Below, one piece after another: positions 1 through 11,729 of a stretch of 64,000 bases of DNA (positions are counted from its first letter, which is position 1; each line of letters begins with the position of its first letter). Source of the DNA: Ganoderma boninense. Taxonomy: Eukaryota > Basidiomycota > Agaricomycetes > Polyporales > Polyporaceae. Where the stretch lies: the NCBI GenBank assembly GCA_002900995.3, contig CM035305.1:4014467-4078466 (forward strand). The letters run 5' to 3'. A model generated the notes under the pieces. It had not been told where the DNA came from, did not search any database, and saw only the letters and a list, made by a program, of their open reading frames with translations. The translations under genes were made by a program, and so were the position numbers.

Positions 1-1081
1 AACCGTGACGCCTAGGTCGATTTGAGCCACGGCTTGAGCAACCTCTAGCAAGCGAGCACTACTGGCAGACATCTCGATGATGTCACGACCTTGCTCATCT
101 ATCCGGTCAGCTATTTGAGCAGCCTCCTCGCGAGGTCGGGATGTGATGTCGTGAAGGAGCTCAATAACCTCGTCGAAGGAATGCTTGTCATCGTTCCAAA
201 CGACAACGGCGAAGAGATCATGTGTGAGGGGATCTCCAGAGGGCTGCATGCGCAGGTCTGTTTCGCTGAGGGGGACAATTGTTTCGTCTGGAGAGGAATC
301 GAGAGTGTCGAGCACGAAGTCGATGGCGTAACCTATTGTACGGCCGATGCTCTCTTTGAGCTCGGGAGGTACTGAAACTCTGCAGGGATAGTTCTTGACG
401 GAAGGTATATCTTGGCTCATCAAACTTTTGGAGTGAGGACGGGGGGTATTGAGTAGGGTGCGTGACTCGAAGGAGGAGATGTAGTCGACGGCCTCGGGAG
501 TATGGGGATGGTGGGGGCAGTTGATAGGCTGACGCCATGCTTCAACGTCTCCGCAATCACAGCAACCGCCGGGTTGTTGGGCGATGAAGAAACTGACATT
601 GTGATCTGTGTGGTCTGTAGCTTCAAAGCAGCGTGAACAGAGGACGCAGCTATCGTCGAGTGCGCAATCCCTAGGCGGCCGTTCTCAATATTCAAGACGA
701 GATGGCGAGGAAAGGAATATTCTTACTTGCAGCGGAAGCAACTCTCTCCCTTCTTGAAAATATAGCCGCATGGTCTGCCCGGGATGACTTGAGGCTCCTT
801 GAATTGACCCACGCTGGCCTGTACTTCGCTGAGAGTGGCATGGAGGGGAAGGGACGAGTTAGAGTTTGGTAGGAAGAGGTGAGCGTAAGAGCCCCAGAAC
901 GCGTCGTAAAGCTCGGCGAGGATCTCAGCTCTTGTGGCGGGGTAAAGTTATATTTCCTCGAGCCAGGCATGGTTTCGAGGGTGAAACGGAGACGAGAGAG
1001 TGGATCTGTCTGGCGATCGCGAGGGTTTGAGTGCATGGAGCCCAGAAGTCTGGAAGGAAAGAAGGAGGTGAGGCTGCTCAT
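1..1081 (-). CDS. UBR1: E3 ubiquitin ligase UBR1 (N-recognin), N-terminal part, runs off left edge
   Basis: UBR1 ligases recognise destabilising N-terminal residues and ubiquitinate their substrates (N-degron pathway). Read on the minus strand from the ATG at 1081-1079, exon 1 ends at 727, a 56-base intron (726-671, GTAAGA...CTAG) follows, and exon 2 runs from 670 past the window edge. The UBR zinc box is plain: CGYIFKKGESCFRCK just before the intron, then DCALDDSCVLCSRCF, a THHDxH-like stretch and GGCCDCGD. Further on, VVVWNDDKHSFDEVIELL is the signature of a ClpS-like domain, so both N-degron-binding modules are present. The start of the protein reads MSSLTSFFPSRLL..., but the frame breaks at a run of four C (939-942 on the plus strand): upstream reads ...KYNFTP, downstream PATRAEILAEL. 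One missing base would explain it and also gives the right phase at the intron. It may be a sequencing error or a real null. It is divergent from the next gene. Confidence 0.88.
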
Positions 1082-1308
1082 TGTCGCAGACGGGGAGCGA
1101 CGGTGAAGACGATGACTGGGACAAAGACGTGGATCCGATCCAAGAAGAGAGTCCGACAATGTGAATGGTCGTCCGAGTCCAAGTTCCAACGCTTACGCCT
1201 TCGCTTGCCCGGCCCTCTCGAGCCCTCTCCCAGCGCCAATCCCCCGTACGCCTCAGCCTCCACCATCCCCCGCCCATCCCCCTCCAGACACATCCCCTCC
1301 GTGCACCC
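1082..1308. promoter_or_regulatory. Divergent intergenic promoter region, UBR1 / TRAPPC6
   Basis: These 227 bases separate two divergent start codons, so they should hold both promoters. The plus-strand side is C-rich with long pyrimidine runs (around 1200-1300), a usual feature upstream of fungal start sites. I see no convincing TATA box. An in-frame upstream ATG at 1165 would lengthen the plus-strand protein by 48 Pro/Ser/Arg-rich residues, but this looks like 5' leader. Confidence 0.4.
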
Positions 1309-2259
1309 ATGTCCTCTCGCAGCTCTTTCCAAAACACAGCGAATCGCCCGAGCTCATCCACTTCCTCTGTCCCATCTCTCGCTGCCGTTGCAGACCCTCC
1401 CGCCCGCTATGTCGATGGCGCAGCCATGGATTACTTTGTCATCGAGATGGTCAACACCCTGCGAGCCTCTTCTGCCGTCGCAGTCGCTCGTGCAAAGAAG
1501 GTAGAGAAAGAGTTGGTCGACGCTGGCCTCATGCCCCCCACTGCCCCAGTACCTCCCGCGCTCAAGAAAAGCCAGCTCCGAGATTCCATGGGAAGCGACA
1601 TGTCTCGCAACTCAGTCTCACAAGACCAGAGGCAAGAGGACGAAGAGGAGCTCCGTGCTCGGCTGGAAGGTATTGGCATTCACGTTGGGGCGAATATGGC
1701 CGAGCGGTCAGTTTCCGGATCATCTTTCCGCGATATTTCATTCTGACATCACTAGCTAGTTTGTGTCATGACCGTGGTCTTTTCTCGGATACTTTGGATG
1801 CAATTAAATTCATATGCAAAGACTTGTGGAATGCTTGTTGGGAGAAACAAGTAGATAACTTAAGAACAAACCACCGTGTATGTGTCTCTCTCTGCGTCAT
1901 TGCATCTGCCTCTCAAGATACCGCAGGGTGTGTATGTTCTCCAAGATAACTCCTTCAAACCACTTGCCCGTGTCTCTGGGTGGGAAGGCAGAGCAGAGTC
2001 CCTCAGACGAGCCAAAGTGGTGCATTTCTTTCTGGTTCCTCCTGTCAGCGTCATATGCTTATGTCCATTGCAGTATGCCACTATGCCCGCTGGCATTATC
2101 AGAGGTGCACTAGCCAGGCTTGGATTCCAGGCTACAGTAGTACCTGAAGTTACAACGTTACCACAGTGTAAGTCTAGCTGACTCGCCTCCAGTTCTTAAC
2201 CGTGATCTCGTTGTCCAATTTTAGGTACCTTCCAAGTCAAATTACCGAAGGGCTCGTAA
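1309..2259 (+). CDS. TRS33: TRAPP complex subunit of the TRAPPC6/Trs33 (Bet3) family
   Basis: The product is a subunit of the TRAPP tethering complex, which activates Rab/Ypt1-type GTPases in ER-Golgi transport. Exons that splice cleanly are 1309-1706, 1760-1877, 1927-2019, 2074-2167 and 2225-2259 (738 bases, 245 residues). Introns are 49-57 bases with GT..AG ends; the third donor (GTGCAT after 2019) is the weakest choice. Family features include DYFVIEMVNTLR near residue 46, then a low-complexity Ser/Glu-rich insertion of about 80 residues, then AERLCHDRGLFSDTLDAIKF, GVYVLQDN, MPAGIIRGALARLGF and the C-terminal TFQVKLPKGS. All fit the Bet3/Trs33 fold. The long insertion makes it larger than the animal orthologue. 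It is convergent with UTP18; only 53 bases separate the two stops, so the 3' ends probably overlap. Confidence 0.88.
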
Positions 2260-2312
2260 TGAGTGTTTATAGCATCAGGATGAGAATATCGTGTCTACTG
2301 TAGTAGGGCGAG

Positions 2313-4065
2313 CTACATCACACCAAAGTCCCGTAGATGATACAGCAGTACCCGACCTCGGTTGTTCCCTATGGCAACATACTCGCTTCCTGCTGAGAAA
2401 TCCACACTCGTAACGTAGCCCAACGGCGTGCTGGATGTTGGCCAATTCGAAAACGCGGTGAGGGATGGGAGATGGATCTAATGGAAGGCAACGATTCAGT
2501 AATTGCATGCATACCGATTACTTGTCATGATAAATACCAAACGCATGTTATCCTTTTTCACATTGCTCGCAACAGCGAGTAATTGAGAATCATGGTTGAA
2601 TCGTAGTGAAGTGATTGCTGTCGTTAGATTACCAATGGTTTTCAATGCCTTTGGCCGGCCTCCGCCGCCACCATGTGTTGCATCGGCCCCGTAGACGTTG
2701 ACCAAACCAACCTTCGACCTTCATGATATTAGTTTGGTAAACCCAATGACAAGACAAAAAGGCTGGGGCTGCTTACCCAATGGCTAAATACTCTCCTGAC
2801 CGATCCCCGCCCAACGTTTGGCTCCCATGTCCGCCATTGTCCTTCCACCGTCGAACGCACTTGCGCTGACCAACGTTCCAAACGTAAATTTCCGAATCCT
2901 CCCCTAGCGTCAAAAGCTCTTCGCCCAACCACCAAAGGGACTTGGCAGCTGCATTCATCTTCAAGCTCCCTACAACCTGTCCGCCTCCAGCACGCCAGTC
3001 GACTAGGTGCACATGTCCCCTACGGCCTGCGACGGCAAGAACACTACCACTTTGGTCGAACGCACAAACCTCCATGCTCCCATCCTGAGAACCTTGACCA
3101 TTGCTTGCAAACGTGGTTCCCCACAGTCCGCGGGGAGATCGCTGGGTAGCGCCACTTTGGAGGTCGTATGTATAATAAAATGGTCGCGGACCAGTGAGCA
3201 GAATGGACGTGCCGGAAGGATGAAACAAGGCGTTGGTGAAGGGAAGAGAGGGGATGTGCAAGGTGTGGAGATGAGGGTTCGTGTGGCCGTCGACCTGTAT
3301 ACAGGTTCAGAATATGATGAGGGAGCGAAGAATAGCACGTACATTAAAAATGCGTAACCGTCGATCTGAGCTGCCGGCAAGGAGAATGGGTACTTGTGGT
3401 GAAGGATGAAACTGCACGACCTTGATCTCTCCTTCGGCTTTCGCAGAGAGGTTCGCATCGCGCAACCGCTCAATCGCCACGGTACCTTGCGGAAGAGACT
3501 TGACGCGAGATGTTTCGAGGACAGACTCCGCTCCGCGAAGCAGGTAGTCCAGGCCCAGCCCTGCGGATGAATGGTTTTCCTCATCTTCTGCATCGGAGTC
3601 CGTCGGCGTTCGCATGCGCTTGCCTGAGCCGCTACAGAAAGGGCGAGTTCGAGCATCCCTAGCCCACCCTGGGGAGGGATTCGCCTTTTGGAACTCCCGT
3701 CGGAGGCGGTGTTCATATTCACGACCGTCGACCGTGTCCTCCGTCAAAACATCTCGAAGTTTTCGTCGTCGCTTGTCCGCCGCAAGAGAGACTTGGATGC
3801 TGTGATCATCTGAGTCGATCCAGGCAGAGGACTTTTGACCAAGGCGGGCTTGGTGTTGATCTCCGACGTGGGGGGTCGTGTCCTCGACAAAATCCGCTTT
3901 GTAGGAGACAGAAACTGGATCATCAGATGGTCCGAAAAGGAAGCTCTCGAGGTGCAGCTCTTCTTCGTCTTTATCCTCCTGGTCTCCAAAGTGGGCTGGC
4001 ACACCGAGAGGATGTGCCCGAGTTTCATCAGAGATCTTCAGCTTCTTTCGTGAGTGATTTCCCAT
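2313..4065 (-). CDS. UTP18: U3 snoRNP / SSU processome WD40 protein UTP18
   Basis: UTP18 is a nucleolar WD40 protein of the UtpB subcomplex needed for 18S rRNA processing. Four exons read on the minus strand: 4065-3343, 3294-2777, 2718-2538 and 2477-2313 (1587 bases, 528 residues). The introns are 48-60 bases with donors GTACGT, GTAAGC and GTATTT. The N-terminal third is acidic and charged (MGNHSRKKLKISDETR, then DEEELHLESFLFG). The WD40 region follows, with recognisable blades such as VVQFHPSPQVPILLAGSSDR, NALFHPSGTSILLTGPRPFY, CAFDQSGSVLAVAGRRGHVH, GEDSEIYVWNV and SVDFSAGSEYVAIGNNRGRV. The C-terminus LLYHLRDFGVM is typical of the family. Its start is divergent from the glycosyltransferase gene, 361 bases away. 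Confidence 0.9.
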
Positions 4066-4426
4066 TTTGAGGTCAAGCCACGGGATAGACGCGAGAGAGA
4101 GGAAGTAGAGGAGGAAGGAGGGGAAGAGTGGACAGCGAAAACGAGCTCGACAGCAAGTTCAACAGTGGAAGCAGGGCAGGTGCCAGTGCCAGTGGAAGGA
4201 CGCTCACTGCTCAAGCTTGGCTCAGGCTGCGGAAATTTCTTGGGTCCCTACGGTCCGTCTCGGTCCGACCCCCACTGCTACCGGTGCTCCACGTGCGCAG
4301 AATGTTGTTCTCATCCTCCACCTTGCAGACCGGGACGTTCGTCGTTCAGGTTTTGGTTTTCGACCTCACTGGACCTTCCTGAGGTTTGACTCCTTGTTGC
4401 CACAGCACATTCTTGTTCTCCTCCGC

Positions 4427-5784
4427 ATGCCGGCCTCGCACTCTTGGCAGCGTCTCCGCTTAATCATCGCCTTGGTCGCTGTGGTGCTCTGTCTCTTCGC
4501 CTCCATGGTTTATATCGGTCCTACCTCTGGCGGTCGCTCATCGCATTCACGACGCATTCGTTTCGAGTCATTCAAAGCGAGGGATCCAAGCTCTTCTCAT
4601 CTTGATGATGTTAATGGCCCGCCGCATCTCATGATCTCGCCGCCCTTCAACGGAACCCTTGGTGTATTCTCCCAGATCTTCGTCATTTCTCTCGCAATGC
4701 GGCTTGACCGCCGTACAGCTATGGAGCGGCTACGTCATGCCCTTGCGCTCAACTGGACTTACGTGGACGCCGTCTCTCCCCAGGACACAATCATAACAGA
4801 GGTCTCTGAACATGTGCGTCTTCTTCGAGAACGGAACAATGTGTCTCTGTTTGAATGGCCCCATGACCTGCATCTCACGACCGTCACGACATCAACCATA
4901 TCCTTATCCTTCATGGACAAATCGTATCCCTGGGTTTACTCCATACATTGTGTCGATTCCACTTCTGCTCGTAATTCGACTATTACCTCCGCAAGTGCAT
5001 TCAACTTCTGTCCAACATCCCAGGAAACCTCCATCATGATCTCAAAGCCTCGTATCGAGCTCCCTCAGTTCCCTAATGCCACCTCATCGTCCATCCCATT
5101 GACTTGCGCGGTCGCCAACAATATCAACGGCGTCGAATTCTCCCCGTCATTACCGAGTCACATGAGACTTACACCATCAAAGCTCGCGTGTTGGTACTCC
5201 CATATGTCTGCCATTGTGCAATTTGCTAGTCGGGCCCATCCTTCACGAGGCGCTGCATTATTCTTGGAGGACGACGTTGACATGGAGCATGATATACGTG
5301 AAAATGTGGAGCTTGTTTGGAGCTTCCTCCCATCTGACTGGGATGTTGTATTCTTAGGTAACCTCTGCCTTGTCTTGCTTTGATATGGTATATGGTATTC
5401 ACAGACACTTTTGTAGGTCATTGCTGGTCTAACGAATCTCACTATCCAGCTTTGATCAAGATACAGAGACTCGAGTCTTCGCCTAATTTGTCGGGGATAA
5501 GAGTGCATCCTTCATTTGCACCGAAATGCACCCATGCGTATGCCTTGAGCTACAACGGCGCTCATCGTCTACTACAACATCTACTTTATCCCCCATTTTT
5601 ATACTCTCGCGCTTTTGATCAAGCACTGTCATGGCTTGTAGAAAGCAATCGCCTCAAGGCATTTTCACTGGTTCCAAGCATAGTGGTCCAACGCAAGGTT
5701 GATAAAAGTGACATTGATGGAGGAGAGGGAGGATTGGGAAGTACATGGAAGGATTGTCTCAATTATGGCATTTTAGATTTTTGA
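4427..5784 (+). CDS. Glycosyltransferase family 25-like type II membrane protein
   Basis: It is a putative LPS-type/procollagen-like glycosyltransferase of the secretory pathway. Exons 4427-5357 and 5417-5784 join through a 59-base intron (GTAACC...TTGTAG) to 432 residues. I chose the ATG at 4427 because it is followed within ten residues by a single membrane anchor (LRLIIALVAVVLCLFASMVYIG); the frame is open back to 4217, so a longer start is possible. Family features are FSQIFVISLAMRLDRRTAM (the GT25 start strand), ALNWTYVDAVSP, KLACWYSHMSAI and the metal-binding ALFLEDDVDM (D-x-D type). After the intron come the CTHAYALSYNGAHRLL block and ALSWLV. An Asn/Ser-rich insertion sits between the first strand and the DxD motif. 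The natural acceptor and sugar are unknown. The next 221 bases to the repeat hold nothing I can identify. Confidence 0.72.
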
Positions 5785-6429
5785 ATCAACTACTAAAAAC
5801 TCAAAATGAAATGCATATTACTGTTGAACATAGAAAGGTCAGATGAATTCTAACCTTTGATGACAAATAAACAAAGGCTCTCTAGGCATCCCTAGACATG
5901 GCTTGAATTACTGGCACCAGTAACTTTTCATTTCTCAGAGAGATCCTGGACTACCTCAACATTCTGGATATCATACCTTTTGTTCTTGGAGCGTATGTTG
6001 TCAAATAGGATATGTCTATGCTCCTCAGATGTGCCAGTGCCAAGACTTTCTCAAAGATTCTATGTATGCCTGGGCAACCCCCAGAGTTAACCCAAATATT
6101 GGTAAGTCTGATGCCAATGCCTATGGTATCAAAAGCATATATGCCATATACACTTTGAATCTTTACAAAGTCCATGTCATAGTCCTTATTGTGTCAGCTC
6201 TCATTTGTGTACTAGCCTTTCATTATAGTGAGTTATATCATTTGCATCCTAGAGAGTCCATTCTAATAGAGCCTATGTCAGCTTGTGTTATAAATGTTAC
6301 CACATACAATGCAGCCTACTCTCTCTATCCACAGACCACATTTAAGCACTGAGATGCTCTTACTTTGAAAGTAGAGCCTCAACCGAAACGGGCTCTAGCA
6401 AAGTATGCTTGTTGTGGCTCAGCTATGCT

Positions 6430-6889
6430 TATTACAACTGGCTGTCAAGTAAGATCAGGGAGGAGGCTTACAAGACAAGCAAGGGTGTCAATGAGCACTT
6501 ATGCAGTGAGAGCAGAGCAGGGCTTGACAGTCAGGTTGGAGACAAGATGTATTGAGCAAGTAACTAACAAGCGAGAATCCAGCAAGGCTTACCTGGAGAC
6601 AAGAGGTCAAAACTGAGGTCTCCAAGTAGCAAAGTACAGGCCTTATATACATATAATAGACAATGGGAACTGGGGACAATAGGTAGTTATAGACACAGGA
6701 ACCAGTGGGAGAACAGTGGTATGTAGTACAATGATGATAGGAACAATAGGGTAACAGGAGTTATTGTACTTGAGAACAAGGGACGGGTTTGCTAAACAAT
6801 GGAGGACAATAAGGACAACATGGGAGGCAAACTGTCCAAAAAGAGAAAGAGAGACACTGGGGTAGGTGTTGAGTGGGCCATTCATGACA
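6430..6889 (-). repeat. Solo LTR, B family, CpG-depleted
   Basis: The 460 bases align end to end with the B-family LTR at 22688-23147. On the minus strand the LTR runs from TGTCATGAA to GTAATA; the terminal G is mutated. It carries a TATATAAG promoter motif on the minus strand. Almost every CpG of the fresh copies is TpG or CpA here (for example CGAGTAAG reads CAAGTAAG), so it is an old, methylation- or RIP-aged copy. I see no target duplication. Confidence 0.88.
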
Positions 6890-8399
6890 CTGATTGAGCT
6901 TTTATCCTGCCCATGTATCTCTCAGACTATTCTTTTCTTCAAACATTTTTCAATCTCAACATGGTTAACTTCAGCATCTCTATTACTCAATTGGCCTTGC
7001 GCCTGAGTGCACATCTACAGTCTGATTTGTGATAAGCTGCTTTATGATGACCTTGACTATTGTGGGCCTAACATTCACTAAGGTCACTTGGTTGAAGAAG
7101 GCCATGGGCTGGCAGATCCAATTAATAGGTGTGTAGTAAATTGCATAATATAGGCTGCATTAATATTATATCAAAGTTGTAAATAAGATGTGCATTCTTA
7201 CTGGGCTTGTAATAGATGTAAATCCTATAACAACACCCAACTATTGCACCTCCATATCACAGACTATATATAGTATACGTTACTCAACTGAAACAGTAAG
7301 CAATCAATTATAAATGGAGACCTTTCTCCAAGACTGAGCGTCTATGTCTCATAGGGAGTTCCTTGTTCAACTAAAATTGAATCATAAGACCAATTAGAGT
7401 AATCTGTACACCATCAATCAGGATAACAAAGGCAGTGTTTACTTGATAACAGTTTAACTGTAGAGTTTGTATTGTGGCAGTGGCCCTAACCCCAGACTAG
7501 GGTCAATTCAGTAAGTAAATATTGTAGTCTTTGATTACATAACTCTAGAGGGATCGTAAGCTGAGTATGAAATATATTCCCACATCACAGATCAGTGTTA
7601 CAAGCGCCCTCTGCAAAATGTAGCCTATAAGAACGATTTCTTCATACCTCATCAATTGTAACCAAAAAATTGCCCTCTCATCCACTCAATCACAGTATTT
7701 ACTAGCAGTCATTTCTCTAGTTGGTTATATTGACTACTACATGTGTGCCATCTAATTATGAATGTTAATATTAGCCTTAAGTCTGCCAGAGCAACATGAG
7801 GGCATATCTTATGTATAATAAAACAAATCCAATGGAATGAAGCAACACATGTGATGCACTGAATACCTTTGCCAAGTCTTCAGATCAATGTACATCATGA
7901 TCACCATGTACATCCTATCCAGCCTTGCCTTTCTAATCTGAATCTCCTGGTTCTTCAGCATAGCATGCTCAGCTGTACGTGAGCACAGGTGAGAGGGATG
8001 GTCTACTTATTGACAACCTAGAAGTCCTTGCTAGGTAACAGCTCTACAAGAAAAGGAGGCTCTTGAGATCCCCAGTACACCTCATGATTAATTACAGTGA
8101 CAACTATTAATTGAACAAATATATAAGCTCCTACATAAAAATTGAGATGAACATTTGTAATCTCAGGCACTTAAGCTCATCTATGGCACCCTTTGCAATT
8201 GTGGTGAGGCCCAGTGTAATCTAGCATTGATTGTTAAACTCCTCTTCTGCAAGTTGGAAAGCATCAACAGTGCTCTTAGTCTTGCTATGCTTGACCAGTG
8301 CTTGTGCATTGCAGAGTGCACACTGTGCTTTATTTAATCGAGCAAGAGCGGCATTCTGGCAATCAACACTATAGCACATGCCTCAGATGCAAGTCATGT

Positions 8400-8661
8400 T
8401 CAAGTAGTTAACATTAAAACAGTGGAGTTGTTCTGGGGTAAGGTGATCATCCTCAACCACTGTGGTGAGGATGTGACAAAAATAGATGAAGAGGTTATTG
8501 GAGTATAGAGCACCTGAGGATAAGCCAGTAATGAGGGTGAGGGACTTTTGGGTGAGGAAGATGGTGCCTCTTGCATTGAGTGCATCTTTGAAACTAATAG
8601 TCCCTGCAATGGTAATGTAGTTGATGCCATTGGTGACTGGAGATGGGCAATAGCTGTAAGG
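8400..8661 (-). pseudogene. Unrecognised gene fragment in the duplication
   Basis: On the minus strand one frame stays open across this interval, encoding a hydrophobic/Thr-rich stretch (INYITIAGTISFKDALNARG, TIFLTQKSLTLITGLSSGAL) that ends in LNMTCI and a stop. The same frame is conserved in the second copy (46528-46806). It is cut upstream by the LTR that starts at 8662. I do not recognise the family; the conserved frame in both copies is the only support that it coded for protein. Confidence 0.4.
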
Positions 8662-9118
8662 TGTTACAACTGGCTGTCAAGTAAGATCAGGGAGGCTTAT
8701 GAGATGAGCCAGGGTGTCGACAAGCACTTGTGTAGCGAGAGCGGAGCAGGTCTCGACAGTGAGGCTGGAGACAAGATGCATTGAGCGAGTAACTAACAAG
8801 CGAGAATACAGTGAGGCTTACCTAGAGACAAGAGGTCAAAACTGAGGTCTCCAGGTAGCGAAGTACAGGCCTTATATACATGTAACGGACAATGGAAACT
8901 GTAGACAATAGGTAACTATAGACACAGGAACCAGTGGGAGAACAATGGTATGTAGTACAATGACGATGGGAACAATGGGTAACCAGAGTTATTGTACTCT
9001 GAGAACAAGGGACAGGTTTGCTAAACAATAGAGGACAATAAGGACAACACAGGAGGCAAACTGTCTGAAGGGAGAAAGGGAGACGCTGGGGTAGGTGCTG
9101 AGCATACGGTTCATGACA
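8662..9118 (-). repeat. Solo LTR, B family, decayed
   Basis: The 457 bases match the B-family LTR, from TGTTACAACTGG to TTCATGACA on the plus strand. A small internal deletion removes part of the GGAGGAGGCTTAC stretch. CpG sites are mostly changed. The 5 bases at the two ends (TAAGG and AATGG) do not match, so the insertion has been rearranged or the target duplication has decayed. Confidence 0.87.
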
Positions 9119-9360
9119 AATGGTTAAGACTAGTAGACTAACCTCAATGAGTTAGTACTGCTACTTAACCATACTTAGATTAGAACCAGATCAAGAAACT
9201 CTGGAGAACCACCTAGAGAGCCAAAGAACCACCTAGAAAGGAGCAGAAAAAAAACAGCTGCAAAGCTTAGCAGACAAGCCAACACAGGGAAAAGAGATAA
9301 ATAAACTAATACAAGGACAGGGGAAAGGAGAGAAGCCAACACACTCTATCGTCAGCTAGC

Positions 9361-10880
9361 ATGCCCCAACTCAGCATCACTCTCCAAACTGTCCTCACCC
9401 TACTCCACCCTCCTACACACCCTGCCTGGTTTAGTCATATCTGCAATATGGTGAACTCCAACTCAAGCAAGCCTTTTATCTAGGAGAAAGGTGCACTCAC
9501 TATCTAGGCCAACAACACCTATATAGCAGAGAATATGGTTAGGTCTTGGAACCCTAGCCAGAGGGTCGACATATATGTTACTGGAGACACTGACCTATTC
9601 ATTGGCAATTGTACCTGTTACAGACATGGTGTGCTCTTCTTTGAGGAGGTGCCTCACATCTCTGCTCCTCCCTCTCCACCACTGTTGCCTGTCCCAGCTG
9701 CCACACCAGTGAGCATGGATATGGCTATAGGCATATGTTGTACCAGATCCCAGCACCTCCCTCTCCACTGCCTCTTGTTGGTGCCATGATTAAGTGGCCA
9801 GGGCTGAGAACCTCACAGGCAGAGTCACACCTGTTGGAGAGAGCTCAGGTGAGTCACTCATGTTTGCAAGAGCACTCATGATTGCACTCACTGAGGCATT
9901 GGTGCAAGTGTTAGCGACCTCAGTGGTAAACACTCTTCCACCCTATGAGATACTGGAGAGAACCCCCAAGACTGCTGACGAAGAAGCACCAGTCAATGCC
10001 ACTAGAGAAGAGAAGAATGATGAAGATGAACTGGAGTATATAAAGTTGCAGTACACAGCTACTCTTGAGCCTGACAAAGCCCCTACTCTCATTAGTGTCC
10101 TTGCCACAGATGGAGAACAGGACCATGAGATCATCAATGTTGATGAACTTGATACAAGTGAGGATGAGGATATGGGTGATGAAGATGAAGAGCTTACCAG
10201 TGCTGCTATGCTGTGGTACAACTTCTGCACCCATAGTACCTTGTCCAACAAAGTCATGTACAACATAACAGATGACACCTTCCCAGACTGTGCCAACCTG
10301 GCACTGTGAGGAGCTGAGGCTGCCAACCTCAAGCTACTCCTTACTCAGCCTTCTAAGTATTGGAACAAGGCTGACTAGGTTGTCATCAAAGCAGCCATCC
10401 AGTCACTTCACCGTGCCCTCAAAAGTGGGGTCAGCTATGGTAAAACTCCTCAGATGCACCCTGTCCACAGCTTCTAAAGACCCCCCCAGATGGAGAGTAA
10501 AGTGCTGTACTAAGTGAAAGAGTTTTGGTTCAGCCTTTTGTACAAGAAGTGAAGGGCTGGGTTGCATCTGAAGGGCCCCTAGTTTGTCCCATAGCTATGC
10601 CTTGTATGATAGAAAAGCACTCAGTGCACTGCAATGGTGAGTGGTTCAAAAAGCCTCAAAAGAGCATGAGCATGCCTGAGACACAGCCTAAAAGGGCACT
10701 CCACTATCCAAAAAGCTACCTGACAGCTCAAGAAGGGGCCAAGGGCGAGCATGTCTTCTGCCCTGCTCAGGGTGGGACTGAGAATAAGGAAGAAGCATCA
10801 GCAAAAGTGCAAAACACTCGGGCAAGATTGGCGCAATCGGTTCCGGGACCCCAAATTGGGATGGATTGTGTCCAAAGCCA
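9361..10880 (+). pseudogene. Decayed unknown gene with acidic region, duplication copy 1
   Basis: A frame begins MPQLSITLQTVLTLLHPP at 9361 and can be followed for about 300 codons. It is broken by TAG codons near 9481 and 9511 and by a one-base deletion near 9797 (copy 2 has GGG where this copy has GG). An intact stretch, 9794-10309, reads ENLTGRVTPVGESSGES... with a strongly acidic tail (DELDTSEDEDMGDEDEELTS). Beyond its TGA the frame resumes with many stops, most of them explicable as CAG to TAG or TGG to TGA. I do not recognise the protein. The second TAG is CAG in copy 2, so that stop arose after the duplication. Confidence 0.5.
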
Positions 10881-10884
10881 AGTG

Positions 10885-11712
10885 TGTTACGACTGGCTGT
10901 CGAGTAAGATCAGGGAGGAGGCTTACGAGACGAGCAAGGGTGTCAATGAGCACTTGTGCAGTGAGAGCGGAGCAGGGCTCGACAGTCAGGTTGGAGACAA
11001 GATGTATTGAGCAAGTAACTAACAAGCGAGAATCCAGCGAGGCTTACCTAGAGACAAGAGGTCAAAACTGAGGTCTCCAGGTAGCGAAGTACAGGTCTTA
11101 TATACATGTAACAGACAATGGGAACCAGGGACAATAGGTAACTATGGACACAGGAACCAGTGGGAGAACAATGGTATATGGTACAATAACAACGGGAACA
11201 ATGGGTAACAGGAGTTATTGTACTGCGAGAACAAGGGATGGGTTTGCTAAACAACGGAGGACAATAAGGACGACGTGGGAGGCAAACAGTCCGAAAAGGG
11301 AAAGGGAGACACTGGGGTAGGTGCCGAGCGTGCTGTTCATGACAATACCCCTCTCCTAAGGATCGTGTCCTCACGATCGAGTCTTCTTGTTGAGGGGACC
11401 AGGAGTATCGGGATGTGTCAAATAAAACTTTTGCAGTACTTTTGGTGCATTTGCTAGATCCGACAGGTCTTCCCAGCTATCATGTTCAGGGCCCCAGCCC
11501 TTCCAGTGAACAAGATACTGCAGTTTCTTCCACCACCCATACTGACGTGACTCTAACACTTCCTCGACTTCATACTCCTCCTCTCCTTCCACTTCAAGAG
11601 CTGTGAGCTCAGGGGGATGTCGTCCAGGAAGTTGGCTCTCTCTGTGCAGGTGCAGGAGCGTCACATGGAACACTGGGTGGAGTCCCATGTCTTTGGGGAG
11701 CTTGAGCTCCAC
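10885..11712 (-). mobile_element. Truncated Ty3/Gypsy chromovirus E (3' LTR plus end of integrase)
   Basis: A 460-base B-family LTR (10885-11344, TGTTACGACTGG...TTCATGACA, little CpG loss) is followed by the end of an integrase on the minus strand, so this is the 3' end of a minus-oriented element. The coding part stops abruptly at 11712 after ...ELKLPKD in reading order, where foreign sequence leading into the foldback arm begins. The LTR sits exactly at the point where the duplication copy is interrupted. Confidence 0.88.
11371..11712 (-). pseudogene. Integrase C-terminus with chromodomain, element E
   Basis: The 113 residues begin ELKLPKDMGLHPVFHVTLLH, the end of the integrase. A chromodomain follows, EYEVEEVLESRQYGWWKKLQ then YLVHWKGWGPEHDSWEDLSD, with the aromatic positions of the cage (Y, W, W) present. 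Chromodomains of chromoviruses steer integration to modified chromatin. It ends PLNKKTRS before a stop. The same ending occurs in elements B and D. Everything upstream (protease, RT, RNase H, catalytic integrase core) is missing at this locus. Confidence 0.88.
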
Positions 11713-11729
11713 CTGTGGTTTCCACTATT

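Larger units (their letters stand above)
6006..10884 (+). repeat. Segmental duplication, copy 1 (about 4.9 kb)
   Basis: This block recurs in the same orientation at 44146-49226. The match starts at TAGGATATGTCTATGCTC and ends at CCAAGTG, where copy 1 is cut by the LTR at 10885. The copies differ by scattered substitutions, a few one-base indels and one 193-base insertion in copy 2. The block contains two full-length decayed LTRs, a minus-strand gene fragment and a plus-strand pseudogene. The stretch 6890-8399 has no credible coding sequence; it is AT-rich interspersed repeat, part of which (about 7440-7670) recurs inverted at 59737-59960. Confidence 0.93.

Noticed and set aside
1165..1308. 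Longer N-terminus for the TRAPPC6-like protein from the ATG at 1165
   Set aside because: The extra residues are Pro/Ser/Arg-rich, lie in pyrimidine-rich leader, and the Bet3-family match begins after the ATG at 1309.
8662..9118. Target duplication for this LTR
   Set aside because: The flanks TAAGG and AATGG are not equal; accepting this would need two mismatches in five bases.
11048..11374. Cys/Ser-rich frames across the B-family LTRs, seen at most copies
   Set aside because: They recur only because the LTR recurs, and run over its promoter; the LTR is not expected to code.
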